Of a stretch of DNA of 8,741 bases, positions 1-6,448 are shown piece after piece. The stretch comes from an uncultured Verrucomicrobiota bacterium. GTDB lineage: Bacteria > Verrucomicrobiota > Verrucomicrobiia > Limisphaerales > UBA9464. The notes under the pieces were generated by a model. It had not been told where the DNA came from. It saw only the letters and a program-made list of their open reading frames with translations, and searched no databases. The DNA is taken from the NCBI GenBank assembly GCA_903864375.1, contig CAIPFS010000493.1, positions 1 to 8,741 of the forward strand. The letters are read 5' to 3'. Numbering within the stretch: position 1 is the first letter of the stretch; each line of letters starts with the position of its first letter. Made by a program: the position numbers and the translations under genes.

Positions 1-70
1 CCAGAGGCAGGGCTCGAACCTGCAACCCCACGGTTAACAGCCGCGTGCTCTACCATTGAGCTACTCTGGA
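1..70 (-). tRNA. tRNA-Asn (anticodon GUU), 3' end cut by window edge
   Basis: Read on the minus strand from 70 down to 1, the sequence folds as a tRNA. The 5' acceptor strand is TCCAGAG, the D stem is GCTC/GAGC, and the anticodon stem CGCGG/CCGTG contains one G-U pair. The anticodon loop CTGTTAA puts GTT at the anticodon, which reads AAC/AAU for asparagine. The variable loop has five bases and the T arm is GCAGG-TTCGAGC-CCTGC. The 3' acceptor strand CTCTGG runs into position 1, so its last pairing base, the discriminator base and any encoded CCA lie outside the window. All stems pair, so the gene looks functional. Confidence 0.97.
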
Positions 71-90
71 ACCCAGAAACAGGACGCGGA

Positions 91-119
91 AAGTAGCGGT
101 GGCCTTGCCCGCCCGTCAA
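91..119 (-). promoter_or_regulatory. Candidate sigma70 promoter for tRNA-Asn
   Basis: On the minus strand there is a -35-like TTGACG (114-119). It is followed after 16-17 bases by a weak -10-like GCTACT/CTACTT (91-97). Transcription would start around 84, about a dozen bases before the tRNA 5' end at 70, which is a sensible leader length. The -35 box is good and the -10 box poor, so this is tentative. The tRNA could also be read through from nadE, because no strong terminator is visible between them. Confidence 0.35.
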
Positions 120-230
120 AGGCTTTTTGTTTCCAGACACCTTTTTCGGATCGCCCCATTGAAATGAAACGAGCGGCGGCCCTCGCCCAGGCCGATGGGA
201 GAGTTGGTCGTGCGCCAGCACTATCCTCTG

Positions 231-1886
231 CTACGCCTCCCTCCACCGCTGGGCGATGGGAAGGCGTCGACCGACTCCAAAGGCCTTGGTGGTGACTTTC
301 AATCCGGGGGCGGCCTGTCGGCGTTTGTATTCAGTTTTATCGATGAGCCGGACCACCCGCTTCACGGTTTCCGGTTCAAATCCCTCGTCGATCAAGGCTT
401 TGACACCCAACCCACGGACCACATAGCCGTCGAGAATGGCATCCAGCACCTCATACGGCGGCAGGCTGTCCTGATCGGTCTGATTGGGGCGGAGTTCGGC
501 GCTGGGGGCTTTCGTGATGCTGGCGTCCGGAATCAGCGGATGTCCAAGCCGTCCAACGGCCTCATCATTCATCCAGCGGGCGAGACGATACACGGTGGTT
601 TTGGGCAGGTCGCTGATGACCGCCAGTCCTCCGCACATGTCGCCGTACAGGGTGCAGTAACCGACCGCCAGTTCGGATTTATTGCCGGTGGTCAGCAGCA
701 GGGAGCCAAACTTGTTGGACATCGCCATCAACAGGACCCCGCGCAGTCGGGCCTGCAGGTTTTCCTCCGTCGTGTCCTCGCCCCGGCCGGCAAAGACCCC
801 GGCCAATCCGGATTTGACCGCAGTAAAGGGAGACTGAATGGGGATGGTGTCGAATGGGATGCCGAGATTGCGGGCCAGTTCCTCGGCGTCTGTCCGACTT
901 CCCGTGGAACTGAACTCCGACGGCAGCGCCAGTCCCCGAACGTTGTCGGAACCGAGGGCGGCGACGGCGATGCAGGCGACCACGGCGGAGTCAATGCCGC
1001 CGCTCAGGCCAAGGACTGCCGATTTGAAACCGCACTTGTTCAGATAATCCCGGGTTCCCAACACCAGTGCATGGTAAATCGCCGCCTCCGGGGCGAGGTT
1101 GATGGGAGCCATACCACCCGCTGTGGCGGTATCGATGACGCGAATTTCCTCTGAAAATCCGGCACCCTGCATCAGTTGTCCCCCGGCGGCGTTGAACGCG
1201 AGGCTCTGTCCGTCAAAGACCAGTTCGTCGTTTCCACCCACCAGATTGCAATAGACCGTGGGGACGCGGTGTTTGACCGACAGGCTTCGCAGCATCTCCC
1301 GCCGGGTAATGTCCTTGCCCAGATGCCAGGGCGAGGCGCTCAGGTTCAGTAAGAGATCGATTCCCAGAGAGGCGAGGTCTGAAACCGGGTCGGGCCGGTA
1401 GCGTCGTTCGGGCCAGAAGCCCTCATCATTCCACACATCCTCGCAAATCGTGATCCCCAGGCGGACACCGCGAAACAGCACCGGACGATTCTCAGTGGCC
1501 GGTTCGAAATAACGGTCCTCGTCGAAAACGTCGTAGGTGGGCAGGAGTGATTTTGTCCGAATCGCCTCGATGCGTCCGTTGGCGAGCAGGGCAGCCGCAT
1601 TCGATAGGTTCCGTCCGGGCTGTTCGAGTTGCTCACCGACAAACCCCACGAGAAGCCCGGTTGAACCCGTTTCGGATGCCAACTGGTGCAGGGCATCCAG
1701 ATTGGCCTGAACAAAGGTCCGCCGGAGCAGCAGGTCTCTCGGTGGGTATCCGGTCAGGGACAACTCCGGGCAAATCACCAAATCAGCGGATGCCTCCACC
1801 CCCCGTCGATAGGCGTCACGGATCTTTTGCGTGTTTCCCGCGATATCCCCGACGGTGGTGTTGATCTGAGCAACAGCAATGCGCAT
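231..1886 (-). CDS. nadE: Glutamine-dependent NAD+ synthetase
   Basis: This cytoplasmic enzyme makes NAD+ from nicotinic acid adenine dinucleotide, ATP and glutamine, the last step of NAD synthesis. The 551-residue protein has two domains. Residues 1 to about 260 are a carbon-nitrogen hydrolase (nitrilase-type) glutaminase with the expected Glu-Lys-Cys triad: E41 in CPELSLTGYPPRDL, K112 in RTKSLLPTYDVFDE and C148 in ITICEDVW. Residues from about 265 to the end are the ATP-dependent synthetase, with the pyrophosphate loop LGLSGGIDSA (292-301) and the conserved TTGNKSE segment (399-405). Ammonia from the first domain is used in the second. The length is normal for the family and both active sites are intact. 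The ATG lies 12 bases after the stop of the DUF192 gene, with a purine-rich GGGAG very close to it. The gene is therefore probably translated from a shared mRNA. It ends with TAG. Confidence 0.97.
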   Translation of the reverse strand: MRIAVAQINTTVGDIAGNTQKIRDAYRRGVEASADLVICPELSLTGYPPRDLLLRRTFVQANLDALHQLASETGSTGLLVGFVGEQLEQPGRNLSNAAALLANGRIEAIRTKSLLPTYDVFDEDRYFEPATENRPVLFRGVRLGITICEDVWNDEGFWPERRYRPDPVSDLASLGIDLLLNLSASPWHLGKDITRREMLRSLSVKHRVPTVYCNLVGGNDELVFDGQSLAFNAAGGQLMQGAGFSEEIRVIDTATAGGMAPINLAPEAAIYHALVLGTRDYLNKCGFKSAVLGLSGGIDSAVVACIAVAALGSDNVRGLALPSEFSSTGSRTDAEELARNLGIPFDTIPIQSPFTAVKSGLAGVFAGRGEDTTEENLQARLRGVLLMAMSNKFGSLLLTTGNKSELAVGYCTLYGDMCGGLAVISDLPKTTVYRLARWMNDEAVGRLGHPLIPDASITKAPSAELRPNQTDQDSLPPYEVLDAILDGYVVRGLGVKALIDEGFEPETVKRVVRLIDKTEYKRRQAAPGLKVTTKAFGVGRRLPIAQRWREA

Positions 1887-1898
1887 GGCTCCCGTTGT

Positions 1899-2477
1899 TT
1901 AACGAACCCGGGCCCGACCGCCCAAACTGGTGGCCAGTGCGCCTTGGGGCGTGCGGACAATGGCCCCGGCATTGACCCCATGTCGAACAAACCAATCCGG
2001 TGCCGTCTCGAGGACGTACTGAATATCGGTGGATTTTGAGGAGACCGGGGTCTCCTCCATCGCTTTCAACGAAATGATCTCCTCAATCACGCCCTCAGTG
2101 TTGATGTAGGCTGCCGCGATATCAAAGGGCACATTTTTCATATAGAAGGACCGGGGCTGCCCCTCACCGAAGGCAAAGAACATGGTCTCTTCCGGAGCAA
2201 TCCCCTTGCGATGCATAAGCCCCGTTGCCACCTCCCGCACCGAAGTGCACAGCTCGGCATCGGTCTCGGCAGGACCAACTTGAAGGCGGACCCTGATCAG
2301 ATTCGTTTGCGGCAGATCTTGATAATAATGAGGGGCGACGGCGACGGCCGCAGCCGCTGGCACCCCGGGGCTCGGTGGGGGGGCGGCGACGCCGGGCGAA
2401 GAACTTGAACCCGACGGATTACAGCCCGTCAGCAACACCACCCCAAGTCCCAGGACCAGCGACACGAATCGTTCCAT
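1899..2477 (-). CDS. DUF192 family lipoprotein
   Basis: A 192-residue predicted lipoprotein. From the ATG at 2477 the protein begins MERFVSLVLGLGVVLLTGC, a classic type II signal with lipobox LTGC and lipidated Cys19. A flexible Ser/Pro/Ala-rich linker runs from 20 to about 50. The DUF192 domain follows at about 60-178, recognised by TGLMHR (85-90), SFYMKNVPFDIAAAYI (110-125) and YVLE (154-157), which match the family's GLM.R and SF.MKN signatures. The reading frame stays open to a GTG at 2543, giving 22 more residues, but that start would bury the signal peptide, so I chose the ATG. No clear Shine-Dalgarno site precedes it. The molecular role of DUF192 proteins is not established; many are exported. 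The gene sits 12 bases before nadE and 84 bases after the acyltransferase, all on one strand, so an operon is likely at least with nadE. Confidence 0.9.
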   Translation of the reverse strand: MERFVSLVLGLGVVLLTGCNPSGSSSSPGVAAPPPSPGVPAAAAVAVAPHYYQDLPQTNLIRVRLQVGPAETDAELCTSVREVATGLMHRKGIAPEETMFFAFGEGQPRSFYMKNVPFDIAAAYINTEGVIEEIISLKAMEETPVSSKSTDIQYVLETAPDWFVRHGVNAGAIVRTPQGALATSLGGRARVR

Positions 2478-2561
2478 GCGTTGAAGCGTCGGACGGTTTG
2501 AGCCAAAGCGCAATGAAACGACGGCGGGACCCGGCAGGGCCACCGCTCTTGCATCCCCTTT

Positions 2562-4301
2562 TCAGGCTGCCACGGGAGCGGGACGTTTTTTCCGGGGCGG
2601 ACCAAACAGAATGGTCAGCGGTGTCCATCGGATGAACAGCTCGAAAGTGACCAGCGCAATGGCACAGGTGATCAGGGTGGCCACAACGCCTTGGAGCAAA
2701 CCCGGCAAGGCCCAGGGGCGCACCCAGCCCAGAACCAGTTTGTTCAACAAATCCTGGTGGACCAGGTATACCCAGAAGGCGGTGTCGGCCAGATAACGGG
2801 TGATCCGCGTCGGGCGGTCCAGATAACGTTGAAAGAAGCCCAGCATTCCAAAACTGGTTCCCGCCACCGAAATGCCGAACAGGAAATACCGCCAGAGCTG
2901 GGTGGTCACCTCCAGTTGGGGGCCCGGAGCGAAGGGGTTGCCCCCGGAAAACTGGCTGCATACCACGTGGGCACCCAGCCCGACCGGAAGGGCGATGGCC
3001 CAATATTTGGCGATGTCATTCAGATGGATGCGATTTCGAAACAGCCACCAACCGGCCAGGAAGTAGGTGAAGAAGTAGGGCCAATCGGGATCGTACCGGA
3101 ACAGCACGTCCGGAAAGGTTCCAAAAATGGTGGCCATGCCGCCCGGTGGCTGCCCGGGAGAGGTTCCGGAGAGTTGCATGCCCACGATGCTCGCGGCCGC
3201 AAGAACCACCGGGGCAACGCCGTAAAGGAACATCTGGGATGAGAGATGGTGGAGTCTGCGGCCGAGTGCACCTCCAACCACTTTTCCAATGCCCAAGGCC
3301 ACAAAGGGAGCGGTGGTGGCAAAAACCATGAGGTACCACAGGAACCAGAGGTGCTGAAGGCGGAAGTTGCCGGCGTACTTGCCAAACAGGGTGTCGGCCA
3401 TCGGATTGCCGCGACCAAAGGGGCCGAAACCGCCAGGGCCTCCCGGGCCAAACCCACCCGGACGCCCGGGACCTCCCCTTCCTGGCATTCCGCCAGGAGG
3501 ACCGCCCGCCCCAGGTCCAAAGCCAGGGGGCGGAGCACCCGGACCGTTGTCGTCATCGTCCCCCGGAAATCCAGCGGGTCCGTTGGCGAATTGCTTTCGG
3601 AGTTCGGCTTGTGCCTCCTTCCATTCTGCCGCGCTCAGGGAACCGTCCTGATCCTTGTCGAATTTCTGAAGGAAAGGCGGTACGAACCCGGCCGGGGGCG
3701 GAGGCATTTCCCCATCCCCTCCGAATGGAAAACCCCCAGGCCCGGGTCCAGCCCCCGGGGCCACTCCGACCTCGTTGGTCGGTGAGGACCCCTGGGGAGC
3801 TGCTCCGGAACCCGGGGGACGGTTCATTCCGGGCCCGAAATTGGGTCCCGGTCCATTTCGTTCACCAGGGCCACCTCGTCCCGGAGGGCCCCCTCCACCA
3901 GGAAAGCCGCCGGTGTTTCCTTGTAGGGAATTGATTCCGGCAAGCACACCCAGAACCAGAAGGAAGGGAATTCCAATCCTCCACCAACGCCGGAAGAGGT
4001 ACCGCCAGAGGCCATATTTCTGGAACATCAGGTGGCAGAAGAAACCGGAAATAAGGAAGAACAGCGGCATTCGAAACGAATGAATCCAATTCATCACCGC
4101 AGTGGATGGAACGGTTCCTCCCCCTCCAAACCCGCTCATCATGCCGCCTCCGAAGAGAATGGCGTGGTAGAGGACACCCAGGAGCATGGCGACGGCCCTG
4201 ACGGCATCCAGGGCGAAAAAGCGGGAGCCTGAGGGCTGCGGCTGGACTGGAGCGGGTTGCCCGGCGGGCGACGAAAGAGCAGTGGAATTGGGCAGACTCA
4301 T
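2562..4301 (-). CDS. Membrane acyltransferase (acyltransferase family 3, OpgC/OafA-like) with EF-hand insertion
   Basis: A 579-residue integral membrane protein of the acyltransferase_3 type. These proteins move acyl groups, often acetyl or succinyl, across the inner membrane onto glycans or other envelope molecules; the substrate here is unknown. The N-terminal signature FFALDAVRAVAMLLGVLYHAILF (split here as 28-39 and 40-50) holds the family's Asp-x-x-Arg (D32, R35) and a His at the end of helix 1 (H46). About ten membrane helices can be read: roughly 33-51, 70-90, 108-124, 317-337, 355-375, 405-420, 432-450, 468-489, 505-525 and 535-557. The HLWFLWYL segment (317-324) is typical of OpgC-like members. 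Residues 127-305 between helices 3 and 4 are a foreign-looking Gly/Pro-rich stretch with an EF-hand. The positively charged FRRWWR (103-108) between helices 2 and 3 places that stretch in the periplasm. The tail is basic (PPRKKRP) and probably cytoplasmic. ATG at 4301 is chosen because it precedes helix 1 by a usual distance; there is no strong ribosome binding site. Confidence 0.88.
   Translation of the reverse strand: MSLPNSTALSSPAGQPAPVQPQPSGSRFFALDAVRAVAMLLGVLYHAILFGGGMMSGFGGGGTVPSTAVMNWIHSFRMPLFFLISGFFCHLMFQKYGLWRYLFRRWWRIGIPFLLVLGVLAGINSLQGNTGGFPGGGGPPGRGGPGERNGPGPNFGPGMNRPPGSGAAPQGSSPTNEVGVAPGAGPGPGGFPFGGDGEMPPPPAGFVPPFLQKFDKDQDGSLSAAEWKEAQAELRKQFANGPAGFPGDDDDNGPGAPPPGFGPGAGGPPGGMPGRGGPGRPGGFGPGGPGGFGPFGRGNPMADTLFGKYAGNFRLQHLWFLWYLMVFATTAPFVALGIGKVVGGALGRRLHHLSSQMFLYGVAPVVLAAASIVGMQLSGTSPGQPPGGMATIFGTFPDVLFRYDPDWPYFFTYFLAGWWLFRNRIHLNDIAKYWAIALPVGLGAHVVCSQFSGGNPFAPGPQLEVTTQLWRYFLFGISVAGTSFGMLGFFQRYLDRPTRITRYLADTAFWVYLVHQDLLNKLVLGWVRPWALPGLLQGVVATLITCAIALVTFELFIRWTPLTILFGPPRKKRPAPVAA
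3387..3923 (-). other. Gly/Pro-rich low-complexity insertion with one EF-hand, inside the acyltransferase
   Basis: Codons 127-305 of the acyltransferase encode a stretch dominated by Gly and Pro, with runs such as GGFGPGGPGGFGPFGRG near its end and GFPGGGGPPGRGGPG near its start. Between two such stretches lies an EF-hand at 3624-3659 (residues 215-226, DKDQDGSLSAAE). It has Asp at loop positions 1, 3 and 5, Gly at 6 and Glu at 12, which is the canonical calcium pattern. It is preceded by a short hydrophobic segment (VPPFLQKF) and followed by a probable helix (WKEAQAELRKQF). An acidic DDDDN cluster sits at 248-252. Frame is kept throughout, with no stop, so this is a real in-frame insertion and not a frameshift artefact. 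Confidence 0.85.
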
Positions 4302-4392
4302 AGTCCAACAGGTTCAATCAGGCATTCCGCAATCTCATGGCTTTGGCGACTCGAATGCGGTCTGGGAAACGAGACCAATCGCCGGCCCGACG

Positions 4393-4421
4393 GTTACAGC
4401 AAAGCGGGGTGCCCAGGTCAA
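4393..4421 (-). promoter_or_regulatory. Candidate sigma70 promoter for the acyltransferase cluster
   Basis: On the minus strand there is TTGACC (4416-4421), a 17-base spacer and TGTAAC (4393-4398). These are five and four matches out of six to the sigma70 consensus, at the ideal spacing. Transcription would begin near 4386 and leave an untranslated leader of about 84 bases before the acyltransferase ATG at 4301. It could drive acyltransferase, DUF192 gene and nadE together, as no strong terminator separates them. Confidence 0.5.
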
Positions 4422-4477
4422 AGGGACCTCAACCGCCGAGGGAATTGCTTTGACACTCCGGGCGGGAAGGGGCAAAC

Positions 4478-4481
4478 AGGA
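4478..4481 (+). promoter_or_regulatory. Ribosome binding site of the small gene at 4487
   Basis: AGGA lies five bases before the ATG at 4487, in the context CAGGAC. It is the best Shine-Dalgarno match in the window, and it supports both the reality and the start of the small plus-strand gene, because most other genes here lack one. Confidence 0.6.
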
Positions 4482-4486
4482 CTTCG

Positions 4487-4789
4487 ATGTCTAGAGCTCA
4501 CGAGCGGCAGCGCAGTTACCAGATCACAGCGACAGCAGCGATTCCCCATGACCATGCGGCCTGCCCGCAGTTCCTGGACCGCTTCCGGAACTTTTTCTCA
4601 ACCGGCACCCCCCTGCTGAGCATGGAAGCTTCCACCACAGGGGATTGCGCGGCGGTGGTGACCATTGAAACCCGCACCTGCGGCGGCAAGTCGGTGAACA
4701 CCCTTTTGAAGTCCCTTTCCACGACATTCCCCAAGATCGTGGTCAAGGCCGAGCGCAAATATCCGGTCAAGAAGTCGGGTAAGCGCTAG
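4487..4789 (+). CDS. Small hypothetical protein, possible ferredoxin-like fold
   Basis: A 100-residue protein I do not recognise. Evidence that it is a gene: a good Shine-Dalgarno site, codons mostly ending in G or C as in its neighbours, and a strong intrinsic terminator 28 bases after its TAG that only works in this direction. No signal peptide or membrane helix is visible, so it is probably cytoplasmic. By eye the sequence alternates as strand (RSYQITATAAI, 9-19), helix (CPQFLDRFRNFFS, 26-38), strand (PLLSMEAST, 42-50), strand (CAAVVTIETRT, 53-63), helix (SVNTLLKSLSTTF, 68-80) and strand (KIVVKAERKY, 82-91). This is the beta-alpha-beta-beta-alpha-beta order of ferredoxin-like domains such as ACT. 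The C-terminus is basic (KKSGKR). The fold is an inference and no function is claimed. It is divergent from the acyltransferase and probably monocistronic. An overlapping minus-strand frame (4516-4770) is less likely to be real. Confidence 0.7.
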   Translation: MSRAHERQRSYQITATAAIPHDHAACPQFLDRFRNFFSTGTPLLSMEASTTGDCAAVVTIETRTCGGKSVNTLLKSLSTTFPKIVVKAERKYPVKKSGKR

Positions 4790-4817
4790 GTGGAGAGTGG
4801 TTCATCCATCCCCGTCC

Positions 4818-4843
4818 AAAGGTCCCTTGCGGGACCTTTTTTT
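4818..4843 (+). terminator. Intrinsic (Rho-independent) terminator
   Basis: A perfect 9-base-pair inverted repeat, AAAGGTCCC (4818-4826) and GGGACCTTT (4831-4839), encloses a TTGC loop. It runs directly into an unbroken run of seven T (4837-4843). On the minus strand the hairpin is followed by only three T, so it acts on plus-strand transcripts. It ends the small gene at 4487-4789 and insulates the ABC transporter gene downstream. Confidence 0.92.
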
Positions 4844-4890
4844 ATGAATGGATCTGGGAATGTTCCGGGGGAAGTTTTTGGTGAAATGGA

Positions 4891-4919
4891 TTGAGAATGT
4901 TGCCCGTTCTTTTTCTACT
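4891..4919 (+). promoter_or_regulatory. Candidate sigma70 promoter for the sugar ABC ATPase
   Basis: TTGAGA (4891-4896) is followed after 17 bases by TCTACT (4914-4919), five and four matches out of six to consensus. It lies between the upstream terminator and the ATG at 4946, so the gene needs a promoter in this gap. The start would be near 4926, giving a leader of only about 20 bases. No Shine-Dalgarno site is seen in that leader. Confidence 0.4.
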
Positions 4920-4945
4920 GAAGTGGTTCCCAGCCACTGCCGACC

Positions 4946-6448
4946 ATGTCGTTCTTATCGTTTCGGTCCATTTCCAAAGGCTTCCCGGGCGTTCAGGCCC
5001 TGGATGGCGTCAGCTTTGAAATCGGACGGGGCTCCTGCCATGCGCTCATGGGAGAGAATGGTGCCGGAAAAAGCACCCTGGGAAAGATCCTGGCCGGCGT
5101 CTACACCCCGGACGACGGGACCATCGAACTCGAGGGCGTGTCGGTGGCACCCAAGACCCCGCTGGAGGCACGACACATCGGGATCGCAATGGTTCATCAG
5201 GAATTGGCCTTTTGCCCCAATCTGTCGATCGCCGAAAACTTGTGCCTCGGCTCGATTCCGTCGCGCCTGGGCTGGGTGGACCGACGCCGGATGCGCCAGC
5301 AGGCATCCACCATGCTGGAGGCGATCGGCGCCCCTTTTGACGTCCGACGACCGATTGGCGAACTGAGCACCGGTCAGGAACAGTTGGTTCAGATCGCCGC
5401 CGCTGTCGGAACCGGAGCCCGCATCATTGTTTTTGACGAACCCACCAGCTCGCTGTCGGTGGCGGAGAGCGAACATCTGTTTTCCTTGATTCAGCAGCTT
5501 CAGGCGCGGGGGATCACCATTGTCTACGTGTCGCACCGGATGGAGGAGATTTTCCGGCTGTGCGATTCCATCACTGTTCTTCGCGATGGCCGCCACGTGA
5601 TCACGGAACCGATTTCCTCGACCAACAACGATCGGGTCATCCGCCAGATGGTTGGACGCGATGTGGAGTCTCGTGAACCTGCCCATGCCACGCGTCCCCT
5701 CGGGGAGGAGTTGCTCCGGGTCGAAGACCTGTCGTCGCCTGGGAAGTTCTGCGGGGTCGGTTTTTCGGTCCGTGCCGGCGAAGTCGTCGGCCTCGCCGGG
5801 TTGGTGGGTGCCGGGCGCAGCGAGGTGGCTCAGGCTGTATTCGGACTGGATCCCCGGGCCACCGGTCGGGTGTGGGTGCGCGGCCGCGAATTGCCGTTCG
5901 GCAAGGTCTCCGCAGCCCTGGCGGCCGGTCTGGGGCTGCTGCCCGAAGACCGAAAACGCATGGGGCTGGTGCTATCCATGAATTGCCGGGAAAACACCTC
6001 CCTGGCCACCCTGGGACGCCTCTCTTCCTTCGGCTTCGTCCGACGCTCGGAGGAGCGGAAGGTGGCACGGCGATATGCCGAACGGCTCCGGGTGAAAACC
6101 CCTTCCCTGGAAACGGTCACCGGTGGATTGAGCGGAGGTAACCAGCAAAAGATCGCCCTCGCCAAATGGCTGGTGCGGGAATGTGGGGTGCTGATTGTCG
6201 ACGAGCCGACCCGGGGCGTGGACGTTGGAGCGAAGGCCGAAATCCACCGGTTGCTGGACGAACTCGCCTGCGAAGGCCTGGGCCTGGTCGTCATCTCCAG
6301 CGAATTGCCGGAAGTGATGAATCTGAGTCGCCGGATTCTGGTGATGCGCCAGGGGCGCCTGGTGGGAGAAGTACCGCGGGCTGCATTCTCCCAGCCCGCC
6401 CTGATGCGGCTCATGGCAGGAGTGGCCGAGGAACCCGTGCTTACTTGA
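4946..6448 (+). CDS. Sugar ABC transporter ATP-binding protein (RbsA/MglA/XylG type)
   Basis: A 500-residue cytoplasmic ATPase that powers import of a monosaccharide through a partner permease and periplasmic binding protein. It has two fused nucleotide-binding domains. The first (about 1-240) has Walker A GENGAGKST (36-44), Q-loop VHQE (83-86), signature LSTGQ (140-144), Walker B IIVFDEP (160-166) and the His of SHR (197). The second (about 250-495) has the degenerate Walker A GLVGAGRS (285-292) with Arg instead of Lys, signature LSGGNQQ (395-401), Walker B VLIVDEPTRGVDVGAK (415-430) and Ser in place of the switch His (SSELPE). This good-site/degenerate-site pairing is usual for the ribose/galactose/xylose family, as is the length. 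The sugar cannot be told from the ATPase. No permease or binding protein lies next to it: downstream is a convergent gene overlapping by 8 bases, and upstream is a terminator. Its partners must therefore be encoded elsewhere. Confidence 0.95.
   Translation: MSFLSFRSISKGFPGVQALDGVSFEIGRGSCHALMGENGAGKSTLGKILAGVYTPDDGTIELEGVSVAPKTPLEARHIGIAMVHQELAFCPNLSIAENLCLGSIPSRLGWVDRRRMRQQASTMLEAIGAPFDVRRPIGELSTGQEQLVQIAAAVGTGARIIVFDEPTSSLSVAESEHLFSLIQQLQARGITIVYVSHRMEEIFRLCDSITVLRDGRHVITEPISSTNNDRVIRQMVGRDVESREPAHATRPLGEELLRVEDLSSPGKFCGVGFSVRAGEVVGLAGLVGAGRSEVAQAVFGLDPRATGRVWVRGRELPFGKVSAALAAGLGLLPEDRKRMGLVLSMNCRENTSLATLGRLSSFGFVRRSEERKVARRYAERLRVKTPSLETVTGGLSGGNQQKIALAKWLVRECGVLIVDEPTRGVDVGAKAEIHRLLDELACEGLGLVVISSELPEVMNLSRRILVMRQGRLVGEVPRAAFSQPALMRLMAGVAEEPVLT

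Noticed and set aside
140..185. Possible terminator after nadE on the minus strand (CGAG/CTCG hairpin followed by TTTCATTT)
   Set aside because: The stem is only four base pairs with mismatches inside and the T-run is broken, so it is too weak to annotate.
1..230. Possible integration site or mobile element at the tRNA-Asn gene
   Set aside because: tRNA genes often serve as attachment sites, but no integrase, direct repeat of the tRNA end or composition change is visible in the window.
195..1154. A 319-codon plus-strand open frame across nadE
   Set aside because: It lies wholly antisense to, or beyond the end of, a fully convincing nadE. Its product shows no family motif and it is explained by high GC content lowering the number of stops.
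2478..2561. Gap between acyltransferase and DUF192 gene, checked for a promoter or terminator
   Set aside because: There is only a weak five-pair GC hairpin without a T-run and no convincing promoter. The longer GTG start at 2543 for the DUF192 protein would displace the signal peptide.
3246..3785. Plus- and minus-strand open frames across the Gly/Pro-rich region (also 3020-3556, 3367-3651)
   Set aside because: They are by-products of the biased composition of the acyltransferase insertion. The acyltransferase frame alone gives membrane helices and family motifs.
4450..4478. TTGACA box just before the small plus-strand gene
   Set aside because: The -35 match is perfect, but at 16-19 bases downstream there is no acceptable -10, and the transcript would start at or near the start codon.
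4516..4770. Minus-strand 84-codon frame opposite the small gene
   Set aside because: It has no ribosome binding site that I can see, while the plus strand has one plus a directional terminator.
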